A DNA stretch of 64,000 bases from Diadema setosum (GCF_964275005.1 NC_092704.1:13357371-13421370), one strand, 5' to 3'; counted from the first letter of the stretch, positions 38,953 through 51,930 are shown. Made by a program: numbers and translations. Notes: generated by a model not told the origin, from the sequence alone.

Positions 38953-39087
38953 TCATATTTGACGCAATTTCCAGCAACCATGGTAACACCCGTGTGAGCA
39001 AAATCTAGCCCACGCATTTAGCAAGTCTTGGAGAGCAAAATGCGTGAAGTATCGCAATTGGGACTACCGAATGCAGTAATGGGGGAG

Positions 39088-39290
39088 GGGTCGTTGTAGC
39101 TCAAGTGGTAGTCCATCTTAGGATTCCTGGTTCGAATCCTCAGGCGACAAGTAAAATTATCCTCATTTTTCTCTAAATGTAGTCCTTCGGAGGGGCAACA
39201 TCTGGCCGCTTGTTTTTTAAGTATTCATTGCATTCTCTAGCTGCACGTAAAGCAATCAATCAAAAACTCAATCAAACACGTCAGCAATGA
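39088..39290 (+). mobile_element. tRNA-headed SINE, second family member or type
   Basis: The head GTCGTTGTAGCTCAAGTGG carries an A-box-like TAGCTCAAGTGG and the B box GGTTCGAATCC (about 39,129-39,139). GTCG and CGAC pair like an acceptor stem, but the anticodon region is shortened, so it is not a working tRNA. The body has GTCCTTCGGAGGGG and GCACGTAAAG, echoing the SINE at 7,748. The tail is (CAATCAAA)-like. Right border approximate. Confidence 0.75.
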
Positions 39291-40840
39291 TTACGTTCAT
39301 CATGGTTTTTCTTCTTTTTTTTTTTTGGGGGGGGGGGGCAAGAATGTCAGGTTCTTGCATCGATTTCATGACACCTAAAGCATTATACGCGTTGAAATTT
39401 GTATTTTTTCCTCACAAATTAAAAACAAACTCTATATCATAAAGGTCTATGTATAGGGGATTTACTACAAACTTGTAACCTTCTGGTGACAGCTCTTTTT
39501 AAAGTTTCCTTTGTAATAAACATTTGAATCTTAACAAAGGACGAATAACAGGTAATTATGAATACAAATGAGACACGTGACTACGAAGACTGTAGCTCTC
39601 ATTGACAGTCAAACGCATTATTTCCTGAAGAATTCTGTTTTCTGTTAGTATTTTTTAGGGATCTTACAGCATCATACGAGATTGCTATCTGTTATCTGCA
39701 ATGAATATTTCACTTCGCTGCGAGCGACCTATAGCGCTACTATATAGGTCACCTTCGTATATAGGATTTTATCCATATCTCTTTTCCCCCTTCGAGCTAA
39801 TAATAATCCGTACGCTCGTCACACAACCTCTTATTTCTGTTTGATATATTCGTTATCTTTGAAAGTGCGTATCCTGGAGACAAATCTACTATAAAGGATT
39901 TCCTTTATTCGTATGTTTTTCTCTATGAATTTTCCCTCCTATGGATAGGAAGGGTGATATATATTTTCCTGGAATAGTTGTCCATGGGGGAATAATAAAC
40001 AGGCTCATAGTATACTTTGCAAGACCATTGCTATTGTTCATATTCTATAATCCCACAGAGAAAACAGGCATTTAAGTGCAATGATTATTCCACAATCATA
40101 TTGATATTAGCATATAGAGTAGGCCAGATATTAACGAACAGAATATGACGGAGGTTATGCTTTATATTCACGAAATAGTGATACTGTATTAGGATCATTG
40201 TCATTGGATCGAATGGAAGTTATGATATAATTGCACTACAGATCCCAGAGTGATCTTAATTAATATGCATCTTCAATAAACATCTATTATGTTTTAATTT
40301 GAATTATGATTGAAAGAATATTCGAAATTAGTATTACAAAGGAAAAAAATAATCGGTCCGTTTGCATAAAGATAATCATTGTACATAGACTTGTTACAAC
40401 TTTGTAAACAACCGTGGCTTTTTGGGGGAGAGGGTGGTGATGGGTTGAGTTGCTGAATTGTGGCCGCAAAACACGTTTGTATGACATTTCCGGAACCAAC
40501 ACGATGGCATAAAAGTAATGACGACCTCGCCTTTTTACAAAGGTGTGTTGTTGCCACCAGTATCACTCGTGAAACGTTATTCATCCATCAAGCCAGCCAC
40601 GAGCACGTACTACCCCTTAACTCCGTGGTCGGGGCCCCTCCCCTCCCCCCTACGCACACACACATACATGAAAACGTACCGCTACCCACGTTTGTATATA
40701 ACATGCATTCACATTGGAATAGTAACATGATAAATAAACAGAAAATAACATTTAAATTGGAAACAAACCCATATAGGACAGAAAACAATAAGAAATTTAG
40801 GACAGGACACAACGATTGGCGGGGGTCATCCCATTAGATC
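39291..40840. other. Intergenic sequence downstream of the GPCR
   Basis: No exon recognised. A T-tract/G-tract junction lies at about 39,311-39,338. Confidence 0.45.
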
Positions 40841-41176
40841 GACACCCACGAGTCATATAGCCCACGAGTTCGACTCTGAAAACAGGAGTCCATGAGCCAT
40901 ACAGCTCACGAGTCATACAACCCATGAGTTCAACATTAGGCAAATGAGGCCAATGAGTTCGACACTAGATGAAAACAGCCCACGAGTTTGACAGATACAA
41001 CACGGGGTTTAATGTGTCGGTCTCGTGGGCCTTGGCATAGCTTATACAGTGTCGAACTAATGGGCTGTATGACTCGTGAGCCGTATAACTCATGGGCTGT
41101 ATGAGTCGTGAGCTGTATGACTCGTGGGCTGTATGACTCGTGGGCTGCATGACTCGTGGGTGTCGGTCTCGTGACG
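40841..41176. mobile_element. Foldback element of about 16-bp repeats, copy 1
   Basis: The right arm is a run of degenerate 16-bp units of the form GACTCGTGGGCTGTAT. The left arm is the inverse (ATACAGCCCACGAGTC units). Terminal blocks are GACACCCACGAGTCAT and its inverse ATGACTCGTGGGTGTC; the middle contains CGGGGTTTAATGTGTCGGTC. No coding potential. Other copies are at 46,709, 52,795 (one arm) and 54,829. Arms made of short tandem repeats recall Drosophila FB and sea urchin TU foldback elements. Confidence 0.85.
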
Positions 41177-41401
41177 TGCACCCGATGATGTGGATTGACA
41201 TCCACTCTATTATTTATTGACTGTGATTATCTTCATACTTTAATGACATCTTTAAATCGTTTATATACAGCGGATAATGAAATCAAGGTTTGTTTATAAT
41301 TATCCAAGCTACATCCACTTCGAATTTCAATGTCTCAAAATGAGCAAAGATGACATACCTTTAGGAATTTTCTACCGCATCCGGTATTAAAAGCCCATCT
41401 T

Positions 41402-41407
41402 TTTATT
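41402..41407 (-). terminator. Candidate GPCR polyadenylation signal
   Basis: AATAAA on the minus strand about 210 nt beyond the GPCR stop codon. Plausible, but in AT-rich DNA it could be chance. Confidence 0.45.
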
Positions 41408-41613
41408 GGTGGGCCTGCTTTCTTACCAATTAGTTGTATTTGTTATCAATTTGTGGAAAATCAGAATCTATAGAAACTGAGGAGTAGGCCTATATCAAAA
41501 TCCGAAAATCAATACGTAAGCATTTTTTTTCAGACGTTATTGTGGAAATGGGCCATACACATCTACGTGGTTGAAAAAAAAAAAAAAGAATTTTTTTCTT
41601 CTTTCATTCAAAA

Positions 41614-41976
41614 TCAGGCGTCTGAGACTTCCAGGGCGGATGTCATCACGGTATTGTATTTCTCGGAGACGCTGAATACCTTCTCGGAGTCAGTGACGCT
41701 GCTACCGCTGCTAGAGTCCCCGACACGGCCCCGCATCTTTCGGATCCGACGTCCAATGCCCGTGCGACGTACGGCCTTGACGAGAACGGCGCGGAACTCG
41801 TCCAGCCGCCACCAGTAGATGACGGGATCGAGGACGAAGTTGACGGCGACGAGGATGTTGCTGACGGCGTCGATGTTGTCGTACCAGATGGAGTAGATCT
41901 GGAGGATGTCGTGGAAACAGTGCACGATCCAGCACACGCAGCTTGTCAAAGTGATGACAACAAAGGTACGAAGAAC
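41614..41976 (-). CDS. Orphan GPCR coding exon 3 (TM6, TM7, C-tail)
   Basis: A 363-bp last exon. The acceptor ACATCCAAG precedes 41,976, phase 0, and the stop TGA is at 41,616-41,614. It encodes residues 195-314. TM6 is about 197-219 and contains CWIVH in place of the usual CWxP. TM7 is about 229-250 with NFVLDPVIYWW, a DPxxY version of NPxxY. Helix 8 follows (RLDEFRAVLVKAVRR) and then a Ser/Thr-rich tail (DSSSGSSVTDSEKVFSVSEK) suited to kinase/arrestin regulation. The exon is GC-rich compared with its surroundings. Confidence 0.92.
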   Translation of the reverse strand, partial: VLRTFVVITLTSCVCWIVHCFHDILQIYSIWYDNIDAVSNILVAVNFVLDPVIYWWRLDEFRAVLVKAVRRTGIGRRIRKMRGRVGDSSSGSSVTDSEKVFSVSEKYNTVMTSALEVSDA

Positions 41977-42726
41977 CTTGGATGTGAGGGCAAGGAAACA
42001 CGAGAATTTGTGTGGATTACGGGAGAGTCAAATCGGAAGTTACTTAACTATGGAAAGAATATTCTCTTTTACAAACATTTTTTTTTTTGTTGTTGCAATC
42101 AACACTCCCTGAAACCTTTCCTCTCAGAATTCCAATTCAGAAAATTGGAGTGGAATTCATACGAGGCTATTTGTCACTCTTTAGATTTCCATTAGAAACC
42201 GTTTATGACAGTCTTCAATGATAATATTATGTACAATATAAGAGTGTTTTAGAACGGAATTTTATAGTTGAACTTCAGTATATGACAGATATCATAAACC
42301 CATTACCTTAAACAGAGAGAAAACAACACCGTGTAGTGTAATGTGAAAAATGACAGATCCATCATTACGAAAGATGTGGGGTATGGCAATAGATTGTCAT
42401 TAACTTATTTCATAGTTTTCTGGAGGAAGTAGGTACCTTAGGAACTGCAATATTTTGCCAACTTATGTTGACTACATTATGACGTCATACAAATACAAAT
42501 AAAAATCTACAAAGTGTAATGATGTTAACTGAGAAATCAGGCATTAGAGTTTCTGTTAAAATGGCTTTATAGATCAAGACAGTCTGTTATACAAAAAGAA
42601 AAGCTACTATAGGATTTTACCTGGTATCCGCGAATTTTGGTCATTTGAAATTGAAACACACAAGGAATGACATTGCCATTGCCATCATGCGCTATTGTCT
42701 TTTTTTTTCCCAGCAAACACAACAAC

Positions 42727-42779
<53 letters not shown>

Positions 42780-42873
42780 CGCCGACGACATAACGAATGG
42801 CGTTGTAGCGTCATGCGGTGCTTGCCTTTTTTTTCCAGAAAACAACAACTGCAAATGTAGGCCTATAGTATAC
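41977..42873 (-). other. GPCR intron 2 (897 bp)
   Basis: Bounded by donor AGGAAG|GTATAC and acceptor CCAAG|GTT. Contains an (AAC)n tract at 42,717-42,780. No coding content. Confidence 0.88.
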
Positions 42874-43266
42874 CTTCCTGTTCTCCCTTTGGCGGCCCTT
42901 GAGCTGTTCGGTGCCGCCAATACCGGCCTCGCCCGAGCCTGCCGACGAGATGTCACGATACGTCATGACGTAACACATGGCGGTGATGGCCAAACTGGAG
43001 AACATGATGATCGGATTGATGAGTAGGAGAACGGTGCTGTAGGCGTCCGTGGCATACTTGATGATCATGAGCGGACCGACCAGAAGCAACCACATGAGGG
43101 CGCTGCCGGCGATGCATCGCCGAGTGGTGAGGATCATGCGGTGGCCGAACGGGTCGACGGAGATGGCGATGAAGCGGAAGCAGGCCACGGCGAGGACGCT
43201 GAGCACGGAGACGAGGAGGGCGCAGTGAAAGATGAGCTTGAGTGCGATGACCACGGGCTTGAATGG
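42874..43266 (-). CDS. Orphan GPCR coding exon 2 (TM3-TM5)
   Basis: A 393-bp exon, 131 codons in phase 0, residues 64-194. The acceptor CTGCAG precedes 43,266 and the donor is AGGAAG|GTATAC. TM3 is about 69-97 with SVLSVLAVACFRFIAI: the E/DRY motif is FRF (residues 93-95), keeping only the central Arg. TM4 is about 114-133 (SALMWLLLVGPLMIIKY) and TM5 about 139-166 (ending CYVMTY). There is no Cys at the top of TM3 (Val at the expected place) and none in the second extracellular loop. Loop 3 is Gly/Ser-rich, then basic (LKGRQRENRK). Confidence 0.93.
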
Positions 43267-44441
43267 CTGCAGGATGGGCAGAAGGATATGAGTGAAAGCA
43301 GGAATCGCCGAATATTATGATACGGACGACAACTCGCTTAGATGGGATTGTCGTTTGGTGGGAAAATTAAACCGACCATCCGTTGACACAAAAAAGCAAA
43401 AAGCAAAAAGCAAAAAAAAAAACAAAAAAACAACCCACAAACAAACAGAACAAAAACAAAAACAATACAAAAAGAAAAAAACTAACAAACAAACGAACCA
43501 AACAAACAACAAACAAGCAAACAAACAAACATGAACAAGTCTCGAGGTTCAAAATCATTGTCCAAGGCTCTTCACGTTCGTGAAATTAATTTGGACCATT
43601 ATTTAGGTGGAAGTGACAATATTTGGCATAGAAGCATGAACTAGTATTATAGCTACCTATCATTCTGCTTTGAAGCCATAACTTTAGTGTATACAAAGCA
43701 GAATAGCCAACTTGTCATCTATTGAGTCATTGGTAATATTGTAATTTTGTACTTTTTATTTCAAACATACACATAAATTATTAAGAATAAGTGAATTGGC
43801 AAAGGGTTATCCCAGCAATACCACGTATATCCATAAAATATTCATTTCGTTTAGAAAAAAAAAGACGAGGAGACTAATACATCGTGTCAACGGATTAAAA
43901 GCCCCGGGCAAGGTTGAAGCCCGCACTCTCTGGCAGACCCTAATCCTTTCAACCTGTGTCACTGAGCTCTTAGATTGCTAAAAAGTACTTGTGGATGTCT
44001 TTTATGCGGGCTTGATGCCAATGCCCGTGTGGAGTATGCATGGCATATTAAAAGAATCGGTGCTTTCTCTTATCGTTGGGTAGAGTATTACAGATGTAGT
44101 AATACCTCCTCAGTGATATCCTCCTTCAAATTGAGGGCAAAAGGATCTACCCTGTAAAGAGTACTCGAGCGAAGTGAAGACTCTGATGATGGGGGGGGGG
44201 GGGGGGAGATAAATGAGATTAGGGTCCTGGGAAAAAATTGTGGTGATCTCGTGTCTTGGCACATGTTTTGAAATAATTGCAGAATTGAGTGCAGAATCAG
44301 AGCTGAGGAAAGAAAGAAAGCAAAAGGAACATAACGGGTAGCCTACTGCATAATTATTGTCCGCGAAGGTAGGAGCTAATGATAGACATCCACATTTTTT
44401 ATATTTTAGAGTCAATAGAATATTATTGTTTTCAGCCTTAA

Positions 44442-44461
44442 AACACACACACACACACACA

Positions 44462-44521
<60 letters not shown>
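44442..44521. repeat. (CA)n microsatellite
   Basis: About 80 bp of CA dinucleotides with one CT interruption. A G tract lies upstream at 44,191-44,206. Confidence 0.97.
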
Positions 44522-44525
<4 letters not shown>

Positions 44526-45993
44526 AAAAACTGTACTGGGCCAGCAGACGAATAAGTAGCGGCAAGTGCAAATGTTACTTTAAAAGTCAAACATGAAAGC
44601 TTATAATTCAGATAGAGAGAGGGAGAAACACAGCTCAAGCAGGTAGATTCTCAATCAAACTAATAGGTATAGAAAGATATACGTAGACCTTTAAAGGTAG
44701 ATAAAAAGAGAGATAGAGAGATAACTTTGTTTTTTTTATGATCTTCGAACGAAAGTACGAGGCTGTGTTTGTTTGTATGAGTGTGTGTGTGTGTGTGTCT
44801 GTTTTTGTGTTTTCATTTTAAGAACGTGTTACTGAGTAGTCTTCTAGCTGTCTAGACTGGGGGAATTCTTGTCTTCTCTGCTGAATTGAGACACTCAGGA
44901 TTCAGGGAGTTGTCATGGCAACACGCGGCTTTCACGAAATTTTGGTGTGTTCATCCTCAAGCGAAGCAGATCATCGTATACGCCCTTGGCCACTGCCAGT
45001 AGAGATTGTAGGCATGTCTTAATTATACCGTCTCAAACAGACTTTGAAACACCTCAAGCATAGACATAATGATCCCTTTTGTTGCGACGGCACGCCTTCT
45101 GGTTTTACTCATTTATTATTTTTTTTCCTTTCTTCCTTTTTTGGTCCTTTTGGCATTCTTTCATGTTTTCATACGCCCCCTTCAAGTCGCGTAATAACTT
45201 CAAAAACAGGAGATGGACGGCAATGGTTGTATATTAAAGCGTTATGTGGCTTCTCCAAACTGAAAAAAAAAAATACATAATCGGCAATACATTGTATGTA
45301 TGCATCCAATATACATACAATCAAATGCATAAATTTATTCATTCTTACATACATGTACATAAATAATCAGTACATAATATCAGGGCCTACCAATCACAAC
45401 AATGAAGCATCATGCACACTTTTGCTTGATGTAGTAGACAAGGTGTTGCTTGTCTATCTGCTGAAAGTGTGAAATCAGACGTGCCCTTTTTTGTTTGTGC
45501 GTCAAAAACAAAAAGATGTATCTACATGATTGTAAAAACGAAGATTATCTGACATTTGCACGACAAAGGGATTATTGTAATAGGCAATTTTAGAAGAACC
45601 AAAATAGAATTTTGGTGGAATACTGGTGGGGTAAAGTTCAGGATTTGTCTGTAAAAAAAAAAAAAAAAAAATAAAAAATAATATACTCCTAGAATTAACA
45701 TTTCAGAAAACAGTGCTTCCATTAATAAGTGTGGGGAAATTCTTTTACAACTTTGGTCAAAGACACAAAAATAAAGGTCAATAGTGATGTCAAACCTCAC
45801 AACTGGTAATAAACAGAGATACAGATAGCACACACCCGAAGTTATTCACTTTGAACCATTATCATAATCTATTCAACATGACATTACAAACATGACGGAC
45901 ATTCCCAAATAAGTAAAGAACAGAATAAAGAGATTAACACAATTTTGGACCACACGAAAATAGCCACCAATGGAAAAGAGCATGAAATATCTT
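44522..45993. other. Intronic sequence, nothing recognised
   Basis: Only short GT and poly-A tracts (44,780-44,800; 45,652-45,671). No exon or element ends seen. Confidence 0.4.
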
Positions 45994-46229
45994 CACTCTA
46001 AAAAATCCCGGGTCAGAACTGACCCGGAAATTGGGTTCACACACCGTTCCGGGTCAAAAATGACAAGGAATGGGGTCAGATATGACCCCATCTAGAGTCA
46101 TGTATTGGGTCAGGGTGACCCCATTCCGGGTCTTCATGACCAAATTCCAAGTCATTTTTTACCCGGAACGGTGTGTGACCCCAACGGACCCAGTTCCGGG
46201 TCAGTTCTGACCCGGGATTTTTTAGAGTG
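45994..46229. mobile_element. 236-bp palindromic MITE rich in GGGTCA/TGACCC
   Basis: The ends are CACTCTAAAAAATCCCGGG and the exact inverse CCCGGGATTTTTTAGAGTG. Inside are nested inverted motifs: GGGTCAGAACTGACCC at both ends, ACACACCGTTCCGGGT and its inverse, and a near-central GGGTCAGGGTGACCC at 46,107-46,121. There is no coding capacity. The almost perfect symmetry implies a recent insertion. Superfamily unassigned. Confidence 0.88.
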
Positions 46230-46708
46230 TATATATTGTGTTCTTACATATAAATTACAAAACGATTAGGTATCAACATAATAGTGGAACTGCTGGAAAA
46301 CAAACATAACCTGAATTGTAAAATTATTTATTTGCTTATGTCAGATCATTAGAATAATGACCGGTCCTTAGCACTTTCACGTCATCACTGGCCGTGTTTT
46401 CATCGTGTTGCCTACGCGAAAAAATGGCTGCCGCGAAATTTAAATCGCCTACATTTTTGAAAATGTTCTTTCGACGACAGGAATCTGCCTCATCATTTCA
46501 TAAAACAAATAATACATATAATTTTGTTCGGGTAGCATCTCTATAATCATTCACGAATCATCTTCAGAAACAGTCAAAACGCCTTATGTAGGCCATCGCC
46601 TGCGGGCTTGGTTAGACAATCAAGTTAGACTGTTCCAATTCAAAGGTACCTTGTGGTGTGGGTAATTCTTACTAATACCCTCAATGATGTGTATTGAAAT
46701 GTGGATGT

Positions 46709-47275
46709 ACGTCACGAGCTCGACACCCACGAATCATTTAGCCCACGAGTCACACAGAACAAAAGCTAGACACCAAAATGGGCCTACAGTAGCTACTAAT
46801 TATAGGCCTATTGGGTCGACGAGCTACAGGATACTATATAGGTAAATAAGGCCCGTATGAGCTAGACACCAGACAAACAATGCCAACGATTCGAAATTAA
46901 TATGCAAAGAGGCCAACGAGCTCTATATCACATCACGGGGCTTAATGTATGTAGCGTCGAGCTGGTGGACCTTTTTTGCCTAGTGTCAAGCTCGTGGGCC
47001 TTATTTGCCTGGTGTCCACCTCATAGGCCTTATTTGCCTGTAATGTGCGTAGCTCAGGGACCTGTTTTACTTAGCATGCTTGGCGTTAGCTATTGGGCCT
47101 CTTTTAGTGTCTACCTATTGGGCCTGTTTTACACATAGGGCCCTATACTTGGTGTCTAGCTCGTAATCAGCTGTATGACAACTGTGGTTGTATGACTCAT
47201 GGAACTGCTTTATGTCTATAGGTCGCGGGTGGTATGACTCATAAGCGTCGAGTTCGCTGGTTGACTCCAGAAATG
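46709..47275. mobile_element. Foldback element of short repeats, copy 2 (large, diverged)
   Basis: The left terminus CACGAGCTCGACACCCACGA and the inverse blocks near 47,230-47,275 match the family. The middle holds CACGGGGCTTAATGTAT as in copy 1. The arms here use variants such as GGGCCTTATTTGCCT and GTGTCTAGCTC. At about 567 bp it is the longest copy and the most degenerate. The open frame at 46,902-47,138 is only repeat. Confidence 0.75.
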
Positions 47276-47532
47276 TGGACATCTGTGTACATTAATGCAT
47301 TAGTCCGGGTGGGCTTCTTTTGCATGTCCTCTTCAAACATTTCTGCATTAATTCTTGGCTGCGCGTGAATATCTCGGTCTGTACCAGCATCTTGTATGGT
47401 ATTGATATTCTGATTAATGCGTTTATGTTCACATGATATATGTACATGAATTGTTTTATGCGGCTGTCTAGCTATATATACTTTGATTTTTGTAAGTCAC
47501 TGGCTCCTTTGGACAACAGTCTGAACAGGCAA

Positions 47533-47705
47533 CAGGGGCGGATCCAGGAATTCCGTAAAGGGGGGGGGGGGGGAGGGGCGCAAACAATATTTCTGGTGCT
47601 ACTTCCGGGTTTCATCTAATTTTTTTCTTTTTCTTTATTTTGTTTTAACGACAAAAAAAAATAAAGAAGGGGCGCCCCCGTGGTGCCCCCCCCCCATCCG
47701 CACTG
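47533..47705. mobile_element. hAT-like MITE, copy 2
   Basis: The left end CAGGGGCGGATCCAGGAATT is followed by a G tract, then GCGCAAACAATATTTCTGGTG and CTTCCGGGTTTCAT as in the 20,140 copy. The right end is CATCCGCACTG. GCAA borders both sides, with GCAACAG at the right, giving a possible target duplication. No transposase. Confidence 0.7.
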
Positions 47706-49260
47706 TGCAACAGAAAGAATAAACACGGGATTTAGCCTTCGATCCATAAAATGACCCGCTACTGGTAAGTGCGCGAAAGGGAGGAAATTAATGAGATGAA
47801 ATAGAAATGATGAAGGGAGAAGATAAAAATGAGCAGCAACGGCTAGTGCGAGAGAAGAATAATTTTTCCATTAATTCAATATATTTCTTTTCAAACTGTG
47901 GACACTTCGATGTCAGTTGTTTCTTTTTTTTTCTTTCCTCTGGAGATGTCAAATTAAGCTTGACAACGTGAAACAGCAAACAAGCTTTAATGAAACGTAA
48001 TTCACCTCGAGTTTACATTTCTTTTATTTATATATGGAGAAAGTTACACTTTCCTTTCTGTTAAAGAAATTCGTATAATACGAGTGCCCTATTTTCGCAG
48101 AAGCACATATATCTTTCTTTCTTTACTAAGAGAGGTAAACGTAATTTCCAATTTGTCCAAGGTTTGAACAACACCAGTCTCCATTTTTTCTCCTTTCAGG
48201 TGATCCATTGTTTGTGCGTGTTTGAACGAAGTCAATTTAATTGTAAATCATATTGATGTCATACCTCAACTATACAGTGTTCTCACTATAGGACCCGCAA
48301 TTTCATTTGATCTTTTCCGACCTTGGTTTTCCCTTTTAACATTTATAGTTTAACTCGTCTTTCTGTCCCAAAATATCTCGTTACCGGTGTCCACGCACAA
48401 ACCGTTCCCAAACCTAGGTGTATAATGATTCAATTAACTCTTCAATTCGAAACGTGTATCTAATTGTCTAATTTCATTGTGCTCTAACCAGTCGTGAGTG
48501 GGAATTCGAAGGCAAGCAAAAATCAACATCTAAAGGGTCACCACTTCTCATTTTCTCTTTAAGATCTATACGATCACTGTCTTTGCTTATCTATAAACTT
48601 TACAATCGTATTTGACTTGTTATAAATGATATAGAAATGATTCAATTTCTCAAGGAACAAGCAGACATGTACAAACAGATGAAACCTCCACAGGAGCCCT
48701 ACCTTCATCCAAGACAAACACACTATTAAACTAATATGGTGACAAATTTTAAAAAGAGAAGAGATATATCTTTTTTCAGCCTAATGGCACGTGAATCAAC
48801 AATTCATTTGAACAACAATTCATTTATACTTCGGAAAATAAAACTTTAAACTTTGCGTTATCTCACCAAAGGCACATATTGTTCCGTCTATCACATTACA
48901 TCAAACAACACAGTAACACAATATCTATGTATACAAACTCAATGATTTCACTTATTTTTGTGTGTCTTCAACGCCTGCGCGATATAGGAACGGTGCATGG
49001 AGCTGTTTGGTATCGGAAGGGCGATGCATTAACCCCCTCATTGTTATGAGGAAGCCATTCTTCGAAAGATATTTATTGACACTGAGCAGTAGTGGACCTG
49101 TGAGGGTTATGCGCATGTCGCCTTTTATGTACGGTTCTCAAAAGGACCGACTCCCACTGCAGTGAATACGATCGGCATATTTTGATGTTTCACATGCTAT
49201 GGCGAGGCCACGTTCATATACAAATAATTATATAATAATAAATAAATAAATAATTTTTCT
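47706..49260. other. Intronic sequence, nothing recognised
   Basis: AT-rich. The frame 48,962-49,165 lacks any known motif. Confidence 0.4.
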
Positions 49261-49605
49261 AAAGGGATTGGTATAGTACTGGGTGAGGTGAAGATTCAGC
49301 CTGTAACTTTTTGCAAGATACTTAGAAACCACTTCACGTTATGTTAAAGAACGTACAATATATTCTAAGATGAAGTCAAAGTTCATTCGAAATTGCTAAA
49401 AACAAAGTAACACCAAGCGATCCTAATAAAAGGTGGTTTCCACCATTAATTAAGATCGCTTTGTTTTAGATATCTCAGTCATTTCAAAACCAATTTTCAT
49501 CAAATAAGCTTTAAATTTCCGTAGAATTTCATGTTCTTTCATATTTCTTAAGAAGTTTCTCATTATCTAAAAAAAAAAATCATCAAAAACAAAAACAAGA
49601 ATAAA

Positions 49606-49670
<65 letters not shown>

Positions 49671-49721
49671 AAAACCCTTGGAAACCTGTTGCCCCATCTC
49701 AACCGAAACTGTGTCTTCCCT
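49261..49721. mobile_element. Near-palindromic MITE, copy E with inserted (CA)n
   Basis: The left end is AAAGGGATTGGTATAG and the right end ends CTGTGTCTTCCCT. The centre GGTGGTTTCCACC is flanked by inverted 'cgatcctaat' / 'attaagatcg'. A 60-bp (CA)n tract (49,607-49,666) interrupts the right arm and makes this the longest copy. Confidence 0.8.
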
Positions 49722-50040
49722 CTACTATGTTAAAACATTTTGGCCTCGCCATAGCAACAAACTACCACCAAACTAGTCCATTGATGGCCTGATATCCGAA
49801 GTCATGGAAATGCAATTGAAAGAGCTTTAGTCGAGTAGATCAAATTCTTCGAATGGATTAGAGTGTAGAGCGAGTAAATGTCAAAAGCACTCTATGATGT
49901 TACACTTTGTAATGCAGACTTTGCAAGTGTTTTGTTTACTCTTGGAGATCACTATAATTATCATGTGAACCGAGAATGGTCCTATACTACAGTGTCATAA
50001 TGATATGGCAACGAAAATCTGCTTGTGTTCAATAGTTTAG

Positions 50041-50405
50041 AATAGTTTTTTTACTCGGGGAACTTGCTAATTGTACAAGCTTTGCTTCTTCTGCAAGTTC
50101 CCTCCATATTCGTTACTCGCTAGTGTTATTTCAACTCAAAGTGTTTTCATGAAGATTAAATTATTTGTATATTATGTATAGATTCATATGTGCTTGAACT
50201 AGTTGTAGGTGTGTGTGTGTATTTTGTTATACAATATTTGCTTTATGACACTCTCACCTTCTTGTACAAATTGTTAATCCAACGTAACAATCATTTTGTA
50301 TTATTTGGATATGAAAATGAAATAAAATGAATTGAAATGAAATGAAATGAAATGAAATGAAATGAAATGAAATGAAATGAAATGAAATGAAATGAAATGA
50401 AATGA
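50041..50405 (+). mobile_element. Probable LINE 3' UTR with (GAAAT)n tail
   Basis: A hairpin GGGGAACTTGC...GCAAGTTCCCTCC (about 50,057-50,105) is followed by an AT-rich 3' UTR, AATGAAATAAAATGAATTG and a (GAAAT)n tail at about 50,331-50,405. The layout matches 33,388-33,640. No RT sequence retained. Confidence 0.6.
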
Positions 50406-51877
50406 AGACCAAGAACGTAGCACCTGCTAGTCTTTTCCGGAGACCCTCAAGCCGTCGGCACTGATACCCTTGAGCAAAGTTAGTCAATAAACGCCGAGCA
50501 CATTTTCAGGCTTGGGAATGTGATTACTATTCACAAACCTGAAAAAAGTAGCTCAGTCCTACTGAATAATAAAATCAGGCACCTCGACCAATAGGGTTGC
50601 TACTTTTGCACATCGGCCTTCAGTCTCAATTTAATGTATCATGCACGAGATCTTTGAGCAAAGCTCTGTTCTTTTGTTGTGATTTTTGCTACAATACGCT
50701 CGTAGGAAAATTCGGTAATTAAAGGTAACCTAACGGATGTCCAAATCGCTGGGAATTGTTCATCGCTGCAGGTATACTGGGAGGTATACGTATTGCTCGC
50801 TTGCAATCATTAAAGAGAAAGGTACTTGGACGAAGGCTACGTATTTGAATAAAAAAGTAAGCGTATAATGTAACAAATTTCACACCCGAAGGTTGCTGAA
50901 TGAAGTACATTAGGACGGTTTGAATCAAATCCATGGACGATCAACAAGTGCAACAAACTAAACGGGTAGGCCCCTATGTACCTTGTCCGTGAGCGTGTTA
51001 GCATAGATTATGCGTTCGTTATTGATTAAAGTTCGTTGGCTTGTATACGAGGACGATCTCGCGTGCATTTACGCTGTCGACCTTCTCATATAATGTACAG
51101 ACTATCTTATGTGAATAGCGGCCAATAATCCTATAGTCAAATGAATCAGTAGATTCTTTCGTACTGACGGGGTCTTGTGGGCAAGTAGGCCTATATGCCT
51201 ACATATCATGCATATTGTGCAACTAACATCTTAAACACCTGCTCAAAGTAACAGCTATTTTCAAAGTATAACCGATTGTGAACGACTATGCATAATAGAT
51301 TATGTCCTATTTTCCCGCTTTCTTGCAAATGAATATCTCTCAAAACTTCACCACACCCTCCTAAGAAGTATTATGTTGTAATGCTATTTTCAACCATCAT
51401 TGCTCTTGGTATACTGCAACTCTTTGAAAAAAAAACAAATAATATCGTGGCGTTACCATTTTCTCACAGAGAGAGGAAGGGGGGGGGGGCAGAGAAAGCG
51501 ATGAAGAATGAGAGTGTCTGAGGGAGCGACTGGGAGAGGCAGAAGAAGGGATAACATGAGAGACGTATAGAGAGGGAGTGAGACCACTAGAAAGGATATA
51601 TTTTGTAAGCCTCATTCGTTTTATCAGTAACACTCGCATCCTTTCGTGCGCCAAGTGTGACAATAATACATCCGGGCTTGGATTTGTTCCTTCGCGCGCT
51701 TTAGAGCAGTTTGTCTCGAGCCTTCAAAAACTTGAAAAGTGTGTCAGATTAGACTGAAGGGTGGCCTTCTGCTTGCTCCGCTCTACATTTGCATGGTATC
51801 TTTGTTGTTTTTTACTTCCTTCTCTGTTACATAGAACTACGTGTAAGTTGTTGCCATGGCAGCAAAACGTTGAAATG

Positions 51878-51880
<3 letters not shown>
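50406..51880. other. Intronic sequence, nothing recognised
   Basis: Purine-rich stretch near 51,468-51,600 (G tract, GAGAG). No exon seen. Confidence 0.4.

Positions 51881-51930
<50 letters not shown>
51881..51930. repeat. (TA)n microsatellite
   Basis: About 50 bp of uninterrupted TA dinucleotides. Confidence 0.97.

Noticed and set aside
39088..39148. Functional tRNA gene
   Set aside because: The B box and short acceptor pairing exist, but the anticodon arm is too short; a SINE head explains it.
46902..47138. 78-codon frame
   Set aside because: Lies entirely in the foldback element repeats.
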